64,000 nt of DNA from Chondrinema litorale (GCF_026250525.1 NZ_CP111043.1:2345421-2409420); one strand, 5' to 3'; positions 45,177 to 54,711 are shown, counted from the stretch's first letter. Notes: generated from the sequence alone by a model not told the origin. A program made the numbers and translations.

Positions 45177-45449
45177 AATGTTTTGATTCAAGATAAGTGT
45201 TCGAAATTTAAATTGTTGACCTTGGTCAAATTGCGTTAAGAATTTTTGCAATGATTACGTTTGAAAAAATCTGGTGTTTGAGTGAAACGAGTTACAGATT
45301 TTTTAGTAATCATGGGAAAAATTAGGCAATTTGTCCACAGTCTTGAGTTTTTGGTTCTTTTAAGTCAAGTTAAAAGAACAAATGAAATGATTAACTAGAG
45401 TAATTTGATATATCTTCAGCCTCATAATAAGATAAACTTTTACACATAC

Positions 45450-46025
45450 ATGCCATCTCCCTTCAACATCATATTCAAAACAAATAGAACATTTAACTAC
45501 CTAAATGAGCTACCAGCAGACAAGTTAAATACTCGTTGTAATTTGATTTTTATTCTAATTGGTATGTCAACTGGGTTTGAGTCTTTCTACAGAAATCTAG
45601 CTAGTGTTGAAACTACTGTAGGAAATGAGTTTATTATTTTACTTTGGGTTTTATCGATAGTAATGGGTGCTTTGCTAAGTCTCTTATTTGGTAAGTACAT
45701 TTTTACTTTTATACTTTATGGGCTCAACAAACTTTTAAAAGGCACAATTGAAATAGTCGATTTGCGATGTGTGTTGGCTTATACTTTTATCCCAGTTATT
45801 TTAAAGTTACCCATTGTGCTCTATTTGGGTTTATCTGGAAAACTCCACCATATTGAAGGTGTTGAGCTATTGCTTATTAATGTGCTTTACATCTTTATTT
45901 GGTTGATTTCAGTAAAAATATTGCTAATAGGTCTAAGCAGGTTCAATAACTTCAGCATTTTAAAAGCCTGTGTAAATGCTAGCCCAATTATCTTAATGGG
46001 AGTTGTGGGGTATGTGCTTTTATAA
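45450..46025 (+). CDS. Yip1-family membrane protein
   Basis: About 191 residues from the ATG at 45450 (earlier TTG adds 15 residues). Five hydrophobic helices and the pattern ILYGLNKLLKGTIEIVDLRCVLAYTFIPVILKLPIVL resemble the bacterial Yip1/DUF1282 group. Function unknown; probably a membrane-organising or transport accessory protein. Preceded by 270 bp with nothing evident. Confidence 0.65.
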   Translation: MPSPFNIIFKTNRTFNYLNELPADKLNTRCNLIFILIGMSTGFESFYRNLASVETTVGNEFIILLWVLSIVMGALLSLLFGKYIFTFILYGLNKLLKGTIEIVDLRCVLAYTFIPVILKLPIVLYLGLSGKLHHIEGVELLLINVLYIFIWLISVKILLIGLSRFNNFSILKACVNASPIILMGVVGYVLL

Positions 46026-46044
46026 TAAATAAATAGAAAATGAA

Positions 46045-46074
46045 AACCCAGCAAGCCATACGACTCACTGGGTT
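46045..46074. terminator. Terminator between Yip1-like and NmrA-like genes
   Basis: Arms AACCCAG / CTGGGTT (7 bp) with a 16-nt loop, followed by AATTTTT. It lies 20 bp after the stop of one gene and just past the stop of the convergent gene. Confidence 0.7.
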
Positions 46075-46079
46075 AATTT

Positions 46080-46724
46080 TTATTTATTAGCTACAAAAGG
46101 AGCTTGTTTTACATAAGATTCATTTTCAAGTATATCTACAAGAAACTTGGCAAGCGGTATAGTATTGATTTTATCACTCTTACAATCTTGCAGGCTTACT
46201 TCAATTTCACAATCAACGTCAGTGGGAATAATAAGAGGGAGTCTCACCAATGTCCAATTGACAGCGCTATTTGCCAATAATTCATATTCTTGCTGCCTAT
46301 CTGCACAAATTTCTGTGAAGTTACTCTTCATCCAGTCGGTAGCAAGTTGCGTTTGTTGCCCTTTTTCATCAAAAGGAGTATCAACATTAAGCCCACAAAC
46401 ACCAATGTATCTTTTGTCTTGTAGCAAATCCATCGATTGAATAATATTTTTAGTGGCTTCGCTAAAAATCGGTGTTTCGCCTTTAGGCTGGTTTAGTGTG
46501 CTTATCAATGCACTACAACCTTTAAGCAATTGTTGAATTGAATCTGGGTTTCTAGCATCGCCTTTAATTATTTCTATAGATGAACTTTTAATATCAAGTT
46601 TTTCAGGATATCTCAGTAGCATTTTTATCTGAAATCCCTTTTCTAGTAGGTGCTTAACAAGGTATTTACCTGATCTTCCAGTGCCGCCAATTACAGCAAC
46701 AGGTTCATTAATATGTGTATTCAT
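46080..46724 (-). CDS. NAD(P)-binding NmrA/atypical SDR protein
   Basis: A 214-residue Rossmann-fold protein. The dinucleotide-binding motif is AVIGGTGRSGKYLVKHLLEKG at the N-terminus (about 9-29), followed by LLRYPEKL and IIKGDARNPDSI, the pattern of NmrA-like and NAD(P)-dependent epimerase relatives. There is no catalytic YxxxK, so it may be a redox sensor or a reductase without the classical triad. Single gene on the minus strand, convergent with the membrane protein gene and sharing its terminator. Confidence 0.83.
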   Translation of the reverse strand: MNTHINEPVAVIGGTGRSGKYLVKHLLEKGFQIKMLLRYPEKLDIKSSSIEIIKGDARNPDSIQQLLKGCSALISTLNQPKGETPIFSEATKNIIQSMDLLQDKRYIGVCGLNVDTPFDEKGQQTQLATDWMKSNFTEICADRQQEYELLANSAVNWTLVRLPLIIPTDVDCEIEVSLQDCKSDKINTIPLAKFLVDILENESYVKQAPFVANK

Positions 46725-46985
46725 ATTACTCTTTATAAAAATTAAGACATAGATTTTATTAGCTTATCTGAAGTCGATAAGCTGATTTTGAAAAGCCAGA
46801 GCGGCTTTTAGTGGATGGGTGATATTTCTTATAAAGAGATTTTAATAAGTCAAACTTAATAAAATTTAGTTAAAAACCGAATGGGGATACCATCGGATTT
46901 ATATTTTTCATAGCGATAATGTACAATTAAGCTTGCTTAGTTTTAATTTTAAAATCACTCAATATCAAAAATTAAAACTCAACAA

Positions 46986-48533
46986 ATGAAGAATAAGACT
47001 TTACGCTACCTATTATCAATTGCATTAGCATTCATATTTCAAAGTTGCAGCCAGCCAAAAGCACCTGAAACAGAGAAATTAAAAATTGCAGTAATCCGCT
47101 ACCAACATGAAACCTGTACTTTTTGTCCGGGTGGTGATACAGAAATAGCAGACTGGACAAAAAACAAAGACTTCTTAAACGAAGAAGAAGTGCTAAAAGC
47201 AGATAGTTATGTAAAAGGTTTTGTGCATACTGCCGAACAATATATAGATGTAGACTTAGTGGGTATTAAATCGCCAGACGATGTTTTTGGCGGTTCTTCT
47301 AGAAGTTGGAATAGCAAAGAAAGTTTCGAGCATTTTATGACCATGATTTTGAATGACCTAAAATCTAAAATGCCGGTTCAGGGAGTTTATCTGGCTTTAC
47401 ATGGGGCAATGGCAGTGAGAGATGTGCCACGACCAGAAGCAGAAATAGCCAAAAGAGTGAGAGAATTAGTAGGTGAAGATGTGCCAATTGCTGGCTCATT
47501 CGATTTGCATGGCAACGAAGACGAAGAATTTTTAAAGTGGTCTGATGCGGCTTTTGTAACTAAAAGATATCCACATTATGATGCATTTATACAAGGTGGC
47601 AGATCAGCAAACTTTATCTATCGCGCCATTAAAGGCAATTACAAAGCAACTACAGCTACCAGAAAACCACCAGTTGTTACAGCAACAGTTTTACAGTGGA
47701 CGGGCCAAACTCCATCTATGGATATCATGGAAAGAGCAAGAAGATGGGAAGCAAGACTACCAGATACGTATGTGAGTGTTTTTTATGGTTTCCCTTGGTC
47801 TGATGTGCCAGATATTGGAGCCACTGTGCATGTAATTACCAACAACGATCAGCATTTGGCAGATTCAATTGCAGATGATATGGCAGAATATATTTGGCGA
47901 GTGCGCGAAGAGTTTGCAGGCGGCTCATATCCAATGCCAGTTGATGCTGTAAAGCAAACTGTAGAAGCAATTAAAAATGGGAACACTCCTGTGGCTTTGG
48001 GTGATCATTCAGACAGACCCGGAGATGCAACATGGATTTTAAAAGAGCTTATTGATCAAAAAGTGGAAGGCGTGCTTTATGCCACTTTGCGAGACGAAAG
48101 AGTTTTGGATAAACTAAAAGCAGAAAATGCGAAACCCGGAGATGATTTCGATATGGAAGTGGGTGGTTTTACCGGAAAGCATGCAGGAGAACCAGTACGT
48201 ATTAAAGGAAAAGTAGTCTTTTTCGGACCTAAGTGGAATTATGAGAATATTGCTGCTATAGACTTTGGTAATAATAACCTTTTAATTATCACGCCAGCTT
48301 ACGAGCAAATTTTATATCCAGAAGAGTTGGCTTTTGGTGGAATTGATCCAGACAAATATCAGGTGTTTGTTGTGAAATCGAGAGTGCATTTTAGAAGAGG
48401 ATTTGACGAAACCGGATATGCAAAAACTATCCTTGTAGTAGATGCACCTGGTTCATGGGTAGGTACTACTCGATTAGATGCACTTGATTATCAGTATGGA
48501 CCAATTAATAAATTGTATCCTTTTGATAAGTAA
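46986..48533 (+). CDS. M81-family (MlrC-like) metallopeptidase lipoprotein
   Basis: A 515-residue exported protein with a lipobox FQSC (Cys21). The MlrC (microcystinase C-like) signature is visible: IAVIRYQHETCTF, VYLALHGAMAV, GSFDLHGNEDEEF, TKRYPHYDAF (metal-binding His/Asp) and ALGDHSDRPGDATW in the C-terminal domain. Known members cleave peptide or amide bonds of microcystin-type substrates; other members have diverse amide substrates. The ankyrin gene follows after 5 bp. Confidence 0.88.
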   Translation: MKNKTLRYLLSIALAFIFQSCSQPKAPETEKLKIAVIRYQHETCTFCPGGDTEIADWTKNKDFLNEEEVLKADSYVKGFVHTAEQYIDVDLVGIKSPDDVFGGSSRSWNSKESFEHFMTMILNDLKSKMPVQGVYLALHGAMAVRDVPRPEAEIAKRVRELVGEDVPIAGSFDLHGNEDEEFLKWSDAAFVTKRYPHYDAFIQGGRSANFIYRAIKGNYKATTATRKPPVVTATVLQWTGQTPSMDIMERARRWEARLPDTYVSVFYGFPWSDVPDIGATVHVITNNDQHLADSIADDMAEYIWRVREEFAGGSYPMPVDAVKQTVEAIKNGNTPVALGDHSDRPGDATWILKELIDQKVEGVLYATLRDERVLDKLKAENAKPGDDFDMEVGGFTGKHAGEPVRIKGKVVFFGPKWNYENIAAIDFGNNNLLIITPAYEQILYPEELAFGGIDPDKYQVFVVKSRVHFRRGFDETGYAKTILVVDAPGSWVGTTRLDALDYQYGPINKLYPFDK

Positions 48534-48538
48534 AATGT

Positions 48539-49159
48539 ATGCAGCAATCTGATGATGAATATTGCTTCTATTGTGACTTAGCTGATGCAAGTCTTACAAA
48601 TGATATAGAAAAAGTGCAAAGGTTGATTCGTAAAGGAGTCAATCTTTCAGGTGACCTTTCAAGCGACCTTTCAGTCGACCTTAATTCTGGTTCGGAATGT
48701 AACACAGCGATATTTGATGCAATTACAAATGATTCTCAAGAAATAGTAGAATTGTTGTTGGATAATGGAGTAAACTCTAATTTGCGTCATCCAATTACAA
48801 CTGAATCTCTGCTTTGGATTGCTTTAGAATATAATCGAATAGAAATAGCTAAACTGTTAATCGAGCATGGAGCTGAATTAAAAGAGTTTCCATTAACTAG
48901 ATTAGTGAAAAATCCAGAGATGTTGGAAAATGCTTTAACATTAGGAGTTGATGTTAACCTTGTTGATACTCAAACAGGAAGAACTGCATTGCATGAAGCG
49001 GCTATTTATGGCTATGTTAAAACCGCGAAATTGCTTATAAGTAAAGGAGTAGATATAAGTATAAAAGATGCATGGGGAAATACAGCTTATGATTTAGCAG
49101 TAAAAAATAAGCATTACGAAATAATGAAATCAATAAAGGAGGTAGAACAGCTTAGTTGA
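48539..49159 (+). CDS. Ankyrin-repeat protein
   Basis: A 206-residue protein with about four to five ankyrin repeats: NTAIFDAITNDSQEIVELLLDNG (about 60-82), ESLLWIALEYNRIEIAKLLIEHG, and GRTALHEAAIYGYVKTAKLL with DAWGNTAYDLAVKN at the C-terminus. No signal peptide. It starts 5 bp after the MlrC stop. Ankyrin repeats mediate protein contacts; a role as an antitoxin or immunity partner is possible but not shown. Confidence 0.85.
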   Translation: MQQSDDEYCFYCDLADASLTNDIEKVQRLIRKGVNLSGDLSSDLSVDLNSGSECNTAIFDAITNDSQEIVELLLDNGVNSNLRHPITTESLLWIALEYNRIEIAKLLIEHGAELKEFPLTRLVKNPEMLENALTLGVDVNLVDTQTGRTALHEAAIYGYVKTAKLLISKGVDISIKDAWGNTAYDLAVKNKHYEIMKSIKEVEQLS

Positions 49160-49171
49160 CTTATAATCAAT

Positions 49172-49240
49172 AGTGAAAAAAAAAATAGCTGAATTTTCAC
49201 CTAGATAACCTCATAATATATCGAGAATATTCAGCTAATT
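49172..49240 (-). terminator. Terminator after the phosphoesterase gene
   Basis: A 9-bp inverted repeat (49186-49194 and 49229-49237) with a 34-nt loop. On the minus strand it is followed by a run of 10 T. It lies 30-80 bp after the minus-strand phosphoesterase stop. Confidence 0.6.
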
Positions 49241-49266
49241 AATTTCTTCTATCAAATCGTATCTGA

Positions 49267-50217
49267 CTATTCCCAATTATAATAAACCATCTCTCTTTGA
49301 GCTGTGCCATCTTCATACAAATCGATAATGGCATAAGCCGGAGGGAATTCATCTAAATCACCGCTCCACCAATTGCCAGAAACCGCTCCATTACACATAT
49401 AAGTAGTTCCCAAATATGCTACATCATCTATATAATGGTTATGCCCACTCAAAGCAAGTTTTACATTTTTGTGTTTGTAGAATAGTGCTTTCAATTCATT
49501 GTAATCTGAGTGCATATCACCTCTTGGGAATTGTACTTCTGGTGCTGGTTTTCTATTAAGGTAGTATGTAAAAGAAGTGATAGACAAAATCGGGATATGA
49601 GAATACACACAAACTGGTGTATTAGAATCTATATTTTCTAGCTCATTTTTTAGCCAGTTTAATTGTTCTTCGTCTAAATGCACGCCATTTTCTCCATAAT
49701 TAATACTGTCGAGACAGATAAAATGCCAGCCATTTCTTGAGAAAGAATAATAGCGATTATTCATTTTCAATTCATTCAAAACCCAGTTTTTGCCCAGTCG
49801 CTCATCGTCTTTATATTGCTCTTTTTTCTCTTTAGGCAAGTACCAAACATCGTGGTTTCCAATACAATGGAATGTTTCAAAAGCATTGTGCTCACTCACT
49901 TTATGCCAAGCTTTCCAACGTTCTTCCACCGTTTCTGGTAATTGATTGTTGGCATCCATAATTGTATCACCTGTATTAATAATAAAATCAGGCTGATCTT
50001 TCATGTTTTTAATTTCTGAAAACATGGTGATAACCGCATTTTCAGATTTTGGTTGAGCTAGCAAATGCACATCGGTGATGTGGGCAATTCTTAAAACCCG
50101 CTTCGCTTTTTTGGTTTGTATATCTGTTTTTGAAGATGCAAATGTATCATGAGCAAGTACACCAGTTGCTCCAGCAGCAAGCCCTAGTTTCTGTATAAAT
50201 TTTCTGCGAGTAGACAT
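49267..50217 (-). CDS. Exported calcineurin-like phosphoesterase
   Basis: A 316-residue protein beginning with a Tat-type signal (STRRKFIQKLGLAAGA). Metal-binding motifs: HITDVHLL (about 45-52), NTGDTIMD, CIGNHDVWYL, YSHIPILS and LSGHNHYIDD. It belongs to the purple-acid/calcineurin phosphoesterase group acting outside the cytoplasm on phosphomonoesters or phosphodiesters. Substrate unknown. Single gene, with an AT-rich 146-bp region upstream shared with the divergent ACP-like gene. Confidence 0.87.
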   Translation of the reverse strand: MSTRRKFIQKLGLAAGATGVLAHDTFASSKTDIQTKKAKRVLRIAHITDVHLLAQPKSENAVITMFSEIKNMKDQPDFIINTGDTIMDANNQLPETVEERWKAWHKVSEHNAFETFHCIGNHDVWYLPKEKKEQYKDDERLGKNWVLNELKMNNRYYSFSRNGWHFICLDSINYGENGVHLDEEQLNWLKNELENIDSNTPVCVYSHIPILSITSFTYYLNRKPAPEVQFPRGDMHSDYNELKALFYKHKNVKLALSGHNHYIDDVAYLGTTYMCNGAVSGNWWSGDLDEFPPAYAIIDLYEDGTAQREMVYYNWE

Positions 50218-50363
50218 TTAAAATAGATTGAATGATTGTTTAATTTATTTTAAATCTAGGAAAATGTTTCTGAAAACACAGAATGGTTATATAAACTTTT
50301 AATGAAGTTTAGCTAAAAGCTTTGTAACTAATATTCGCTTGATTTATTAAATTGAAACTAATT

Positions 50364-50954
50364 ATGGGGTTAGATACAGTAGAGCTGATAATGGCTTTTG
50401 AAGATAAATTTAAAGTGCAAATACCTGATGCAGACGCAGGGAAAGTATCAACAGTGAGTGATGTAATTGAGTGGCTTTGCGCAAAACTCAATATAGATTC
50501 TGAACAAAGTGAGTTAAAGAATACCTTATTTTCTAAGGTAAATACTGCTTTTTTCGATTTAGGTTTGATTACAGAATCACTCGAATGGAATACTATATTA
50601 AAAGAAGTACTTCCTAAAGAGGATATTAAAAAACACTGGAATAGCATCGAATATCTAATTACTTATAAACTGCCTAAGTTGAACAAAAGCGATTTAGGCA
50701 TTCTGGAAAAGAAGAGAAATTTTTTAGGAATGACGATTTTTGAGTCTAAACCTCCTTTTTTAGACAATGATGTTGAAAGGCTTATAGACTGCATTGGTGC
50801 ATTAAATTATATGCGATTAATTGATTTTAGTAACTTATCAGATGTATTTGAAGTGAAAATTGCAGTAATGGGTATTACCATGGAACATAGCGGAGTAGAC
50901 GTCGATGAAATTTTCTTAACTAGTACATTTACCAACGATTTAGGGATGGATTGA
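50364..50954 (+). CDS. Protein with split, order-swapped acyl-carrier-like domain
   Basis: A 196-residue protein from the ATG at 50364; the TTG at 50352 adds four residues. Residues 2-42 (GLDTVELIMAFEDKFKVQIP) match the second half of acyl carrier protein (SLDTVEL to the end), while residues about 163-196 (ITMEHSGVDVDEIF, TSTFTNDLGMD) match the first half, ending just before the phosphopantetheine Ser. In both halves that Ser is absent (Gly or stop). The middle 120 residues are helical and unrecognised. It may be related to the DUF1493 ACP-like group. Function unknown; first gene of a same-strand run including a methyltransferase. Confidence 0.72.
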   Translation: MGLDTVELIMAFEDKFKVQIPDADAGKVSTVSDVIEWLCAKLNIDSEQSELKNTLFSKVNTAFFDLGLITESLEWNTILKEVLPKEDIKKHWNSIEYLITYKLPKLNKSDLGILEKKRNFLGMTIFESKPPFLDNDVERLIDCIGALNYMRLIDFSNLSDVFEVKIAVMGITMEHSGVDVDEIFLTSTFTNDLGMD

Positions 50955-50989
50955 TATTTTTTGTAAGTTGTGGGGACAAATTAACATAT

Positions 50990-51694
50990 ATGAAAATGAA
51001 ATTGATTGAAGATAATCAACTGAGGTTATCGCATGTAGTAGCCAATAATAAAATGAACCGGCAAAGACAACTCACAGGAGTAAACAGCTATGCCAAAGAG
51101 ATCGGGATTAACATTTTTGAGTTTCTAAGCAATAGAATTGAAACAGGCGAAGAAACAGTACTATGGTTAGACATCTGTTGTGGTGAGGGAAAAGCTTTAA
51201 TAGAGTGCGCTCAACTTCTTAAAGAAACAGATTATGAAAAACAGGTTATAATAATTGGTCTTGATCTGGTATCGATGTTCGAAGCTTATCCCCGTAAAGA
51301 TTTATCAAACCTAAAGCTGTTAGAGTGTGCCATTGAACTTTGGGAGACCGATAGGCAGTTCGATTTAATTACTTGTGTGCATGGTTTGCATTATGTTGGT
51401 GATAAGTTAGGTGTGATAAAAAAAATAGCGGCATTATTAAAGCCTACGGGCAAGTTAGTTGGCCATATAGATTTAAATAACCTGAAAAATAATTTGGGCA
51501 AACCAATAGATAAATGCATTAAAGATAGTTGGAAATCTATGGGCTGGGTTTACAATTCGAAAAGCCATTTACTTAAGATAGATGGAAGATCAGATTGGAA
51601 ACATGTTGGTGTATACCAAGGAGCCGATGATACCGCTGGTCCTAATTATACAGGCCAAGAAGCTGTTAATTCTTATTATAAACTAGATGGATAA
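50990..51694 (+). CDS. Class I SAM-dependent methyltransferase
   Basis: About 234 residues from the ATG at 50990; upstream TTG readings are less likely. The SAM-binding motif I is WLDICCGEGKALIE (about 58-71), followed by IIGLDLVSMFE (motif II), FDLITCVHGLHYVGD (motif IV region) and LLKPTGKLVGHIDLNN (motif V). The substrate is unknown. It sits 36 bp after the ACP-like gene and overlaps the next gene by 8 bp. Confidence 0.83.
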   Translation: MKMKLIEDNQLRLSHVVANNKMNRQRQLTGVNSYAKEIGINIFEFLSNRIETGEETVLWLDICCGEGKALIECAQLLKETDYEKQVIIIGLDLVSMFEAYPRKDLSNLKLLECAIELWETDRQFDLITCVHGLHYVGDKLGVIKKIAALLKPTGKLVGHIDLNNLKNNLGKPIDKCIKDSWKSMGWVYNSKSHLLKIDGRSDWKHVGVYQGADDTAGPNYTGQEAVNSYYKLDG

Positions 51695-52262
51695 ACAAGA
51701 GATAAAGAAAATAAAAGATGAACTTAAAGCAGAACAAAATGAAAAACAGTTTTCAAAATTGTTGAATAGTGAATTTGATTTTGTTCAAGATGTAGCCAAA
51801 ATAGCTTTAGGCAAAGCTCTACCACCAATCACAAAAGAACGCATTCTCTCTACCAAAGATGTTGATGTCTTAATTTATGACTGGTATTTAAAAATAATTG
51901 AAAGTATACCTGTTGATAAGTCTGAAAAAAAGCTATTTAGTAACAAACTGACTGAAGTTATCAACAATTTATCCACTTATCAACAAGTAATCTATCATTC
52001 TTACGATTTTGAAAATGTAATGGAAACTGGAGATGTTGATATTGCTATTCGAGATTTTCTGTTAATTCCCACCGAAAAAAATAAGCTCGTTAAAGCATAT
52101 CAATCACTAGAAAGTGAAGAAATTTTGCAGTTTTTAAATAATGAAGATTGGAGTAATGAAGAAGAAGTTGCAAGAATGTATGAGGAGTTAGATAAGAATA
52201 AAATGAAGAGTGATAAGCTTATATTTATCCAAAAAAATCACAAAGAGTTTGTAATGAAGTAA
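51687..52262 (+). CDS. Hypothetical helical protein in methyltransferase cluster
   Basis: A 191-residue soluble, strongly helical, charged protein. It overlaps the methyltransferase gene by 8 bp and precedes the alpha/beta hydrolase gene by 4 bp. No motif or family recognised. Coupling to the neighbours suggests a shared function. Confidence 0.68.
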   Translation: MDKQEIKKIKDELKAEQNEKQFSKLLNSEFDFVQDVAKIALGKALPPITKERILSTKDVDVLIYDWYLKIIESIPVDKSEKKLFSNKLTEVINNLSTYQQVIYHSYDFENVMETGDVDIAIRDFLLIPTEKNKLVKAYQSLESEEILQFLNNEDWSNEEEVARMYEELDKNKMKSDKLIFIQKNHKEFVMK

Positions 52263-52266
52263 TCAA

Positions 52267-53205
52267 ATGCCAGCTAAAAAACTATTCCGCTACTCCCTAT
52301 GGATCTTCTTTATCCTAATGAATGTTGTAGCTTATTTCCATGCTTATAAATTCACGCATTTTGCAAATCCTGAAATAACCAAAACCAGTTCGCCTGCACC
52401 ACTGAGTTTATTCGATAAAGCAAGTTTGTTGTTTTTCGGTGTAAACAACCCAAGGCCAGAAAATAAAATCCTACCTAGCAGAAGTTTCGAGAAAATTGAA
52501 TTAGAGAGTAATAAGAAAATAGCTTGCTGGCTAATAAAGTCAGAAAACTCAAAAGGAACGGTAGCTTTGTTTCATGGTTTTAGTGGCGAAAAATCTTCTA
52601 TGCTCGATAAATCAGAAGCCTTTTTAGCAATGGGTTACAATACTTTACTAGTCGATTTTATGGGCTCGGGCGAATCAGAAGGTAATCAAACAACTATTGG
52701 CTTTTTCGAAAGTAAACAAGTAAAAACTTGTTTCGATTACCTCAGCAAACAAGGTGAAAAAAATATTATTCTTTTCGGTACCTCCATGGGAGCTGTTGCC
52801 ATTTTAAAGGCAGTAAGCGATTATAACATTTCACCAGCAGCAATTATAGTTGAGTGTCCGTTTGGTTCTATGTACAAAACTGTTTGTGCAAGATTTAGAA
52901 TAATGCAAGTACCAACATTTCCAATGGCAGGCTTGTTGGTTTTTTGGGGAGGCATTCAAAATGGTTTCTGGGCTTTTGCTCATAATCCGGAAAATTATGC
53001 TAAACAAGTAAATTGCCCTACTTTATTATTGTATGGTGAGAAAGACCAAAAAGTGAGCAGAGAAGAGATTGACACAATCTTTTCGAATTTGAAAGGTATC
53101 AAAGCTTTAGAAACTTATCCGGAAGCTGCACATGAAAACTATTTGATTAAGTACCAAAATAAGTGGCAAATAGATGTTGCAAAGTTTTTAGCTGATAGTA
53201 TATAA
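52267..53205 (+). CDS. Membrane-anchored alpha/beta hydrolase
   Basis: A 312-residue protein with an N-terminal membrane anchor (about 10-28) and an alpha/beta hydrolase domain. The oxyanion loop is LFHGFSGEKSS; the nucleophile elbow GTSMGA has Ser173; the acid is Asp260 in YGEKDQKVS; and the base is His289 in PEAAHENY. It resembles YqkD/FrsA-like esterases and lysophospholipases. It begins 4 bp after the hypothetical gene. Confidence 0.85.
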   Translation: MPAKKLFRYSLWIFFILMNVVAYFHAYKFTHFANPEITKTSSPAPLSLFDKASLLFFGVNNPRPENKILPSRSFEKIELESNKKIACWLIKSENSKGTVALFHGFSGEKSSMLDKSEAFLAMGYNTLLVDFMGSGESEGNQTTIGFFESKQVKTCFDYLSKQGEKNIILFGTSMGAVAILKAVSDYNISPAAIIVECPFGSMYKTVCARFRIMQVPTFPMAGLLVFWGGIQNGFWAFAHNPENYAKQVNCPTLLLYGEKDQKVSREEIDTIFSNLKGIKALETYPEAAHENYLIKYQNKWQIDVAKFLADSI

Positions 53206-53364
53206 TTCTGTTTTTAAATCAATTAATACCTGATTTGTCTAAATAATGGTATAGATTAAAGATTTAGTTTATGGTATTTTTTATATTTATCAGCTTCATA
53301 GACTAAAGTGAATTATATGATAATCAAATACTAAGTTTACTTTTACAAAACTTAATATTATGAA

Positions 53365-53850
53365 ATGAATATTGACTTCAATTATAATTTAGAAGATAAA
53401 TGTTTAGCAGGAGTAAAGTTTAAAGCAGATACATTTGAAATAAAATTCGATGCTTCTTGTCTATATGATTCTATGTATGCATTTATAGATTCTGCTAAAA
53501 AGTTACTATTAGACAAAAGGGTTGTTATCGTTCCATTTTTTGGTAGAACTTCATCAGCTATTTATCAATTTGTTATTAGGAAAATTAGTGATAAAGAAGT
53601 TGAAATAGAATTAAGATTATATAAAGATATAGCAACCTATAATCGCATTGCATCTAGAGAGTATGAGATGCTATTTAAGGGACGAACTACACTCAAGCAT
53701 TATGTGAAAAATGCATACAAAATTGCTACAGACATTAAGAGTAAGTATACACTAGATGAGTATCAGAAAATGTGGGGGCATCAATTTCCAGAAGAGTTTT
53801 TAAATAAACTTACAGTTTTAATTAAAGAGAGTGATTTAGGTATAGATTGA
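53365..53850 (+). CDS. Hypothetical protein
   Basis: A 161-residue protein of mixed alpha/beta type with no signal or membrane segment. It contains a strand-rich N-terminus and a C-terminal helical part (LKHYVKNAYKIATDIKSKY). Resembles no family I can name; could be an orphan immunity-type protein. Stands alone with 159 bp upstream and 89 bp before the ThuA pseudogene. Confidence 0.55.
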   Translation: MNIDFNYNLEDKCLAGVKFKADTFEIKFDASCLYDSMYAFIDSAKKLLLDKRVVIVPFFGRTSSAIYQFVIRKISDKEVEIELRLYKDIATYNRIASREYEMLFKGRTTLKHYVKNAYKIATDIKSKYTLDEYQKMWGHQFPEEFLNKLTVLIKESDLGID

Positions 53851-53939
53851 AGGTGAAATAAAGGTTTGTTTAAAGTAGATAAATAAAATTAGATTAATTG
53901 TAAAGTAAATATTTAACTAACAAGAAGATAATAAACTGA

Positions 53940-54711
53940 ATGAACAAACCTGTTATTACACTTTTCCTAGTGTACATTACTAGCGTATTTAGTATTCAAG
54001 CTCAAAACATTCCAAGTGGACCAGAATTTAATGTTTTGGTTTTAGAAGAAAATAGAGGCCATCATCTAGAATATACCCAAAGAGCTAAAATTTGGCTCGA
54101 TTCTCTTTCCTCAGCACATCATTTCACGATAAAATACATCCAGCATACAGATTTAATTACAGCACAGTTTCTAGAACAATTTGAATTAATAATTCAATTA
54201 GACTTCCCACCTTATACATGGACAGATGCTCAAAAATCAGCTTTTGAGACATATATTGATCAAGGCAAAAGGAGGTTGGCTTGGCTTCCACCATGCAACT
54301 TTATTAGGCGAATTCGATGGTTACTCAATGTGGCAATGGTTTTCAGATTTTATGGGAGGTATCCGATTTAAAAACTACATAGCCGATTTTGCCCAAGCCG
54401 AAGTTAATGTTGAAAAGAAAAAACATCCTGTAATGAAAGATGTACCAGTTTCATTTACGATTAAAAAAGAAGAATGGTATACCTACGATAATAGCCCAAG
54501 AAAGCAAGTGAAGGTATTGGCTAGTGTAGATGAAAACTCCTATAAGCCAGACTCTGAGATTAAGATGGGCGACCATCCCGTAATCTGGACAAACGAATCA
54601 AAAGCAGCCCGAAATCTCTACATTTTTATGGGGCATTCACCCATTCTTTTTGAAAACCAAGCTTATACAACCCTGTTTAAAAATGCTATTTTCTGGGCGG
54701 CAGGCAAATAA
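53940..54711 (+). pseudogene. ThuA-like protein gene broken by a single-base frameshift
   Basis: Two overlapping reading frames (53940-54371 and 54226-54711) together encode one secreted ThuA-type protein (signal peptide to about residue 22, then FNVLVLEENRGHHLEYTQRA, and after the shift KGGWLGFHHATLLGEFDGY, PVIWTNES, LFKNAIFWAAGK). The frames meet at CAAGGCAAAAGGAGG around 54261-54275; removing one A from AAAA (54267-54270) would restore YIDQGKGGWLGFH. ThuA relatives are trehalose-utilisation or glutamine-amidotransferase-like proteins, common near glycosidase genes. It could be a real recent mutation or a sequencing error in a short homopolymer. Confidence 0.85.

Noticed and set aside
54226..54711. 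Second ThuA frame as an independent gene
   Set aside because: It starts inside the other frame with no own signal peptide and joins it perfectly once one base is removed, so it is half of one broken gene.
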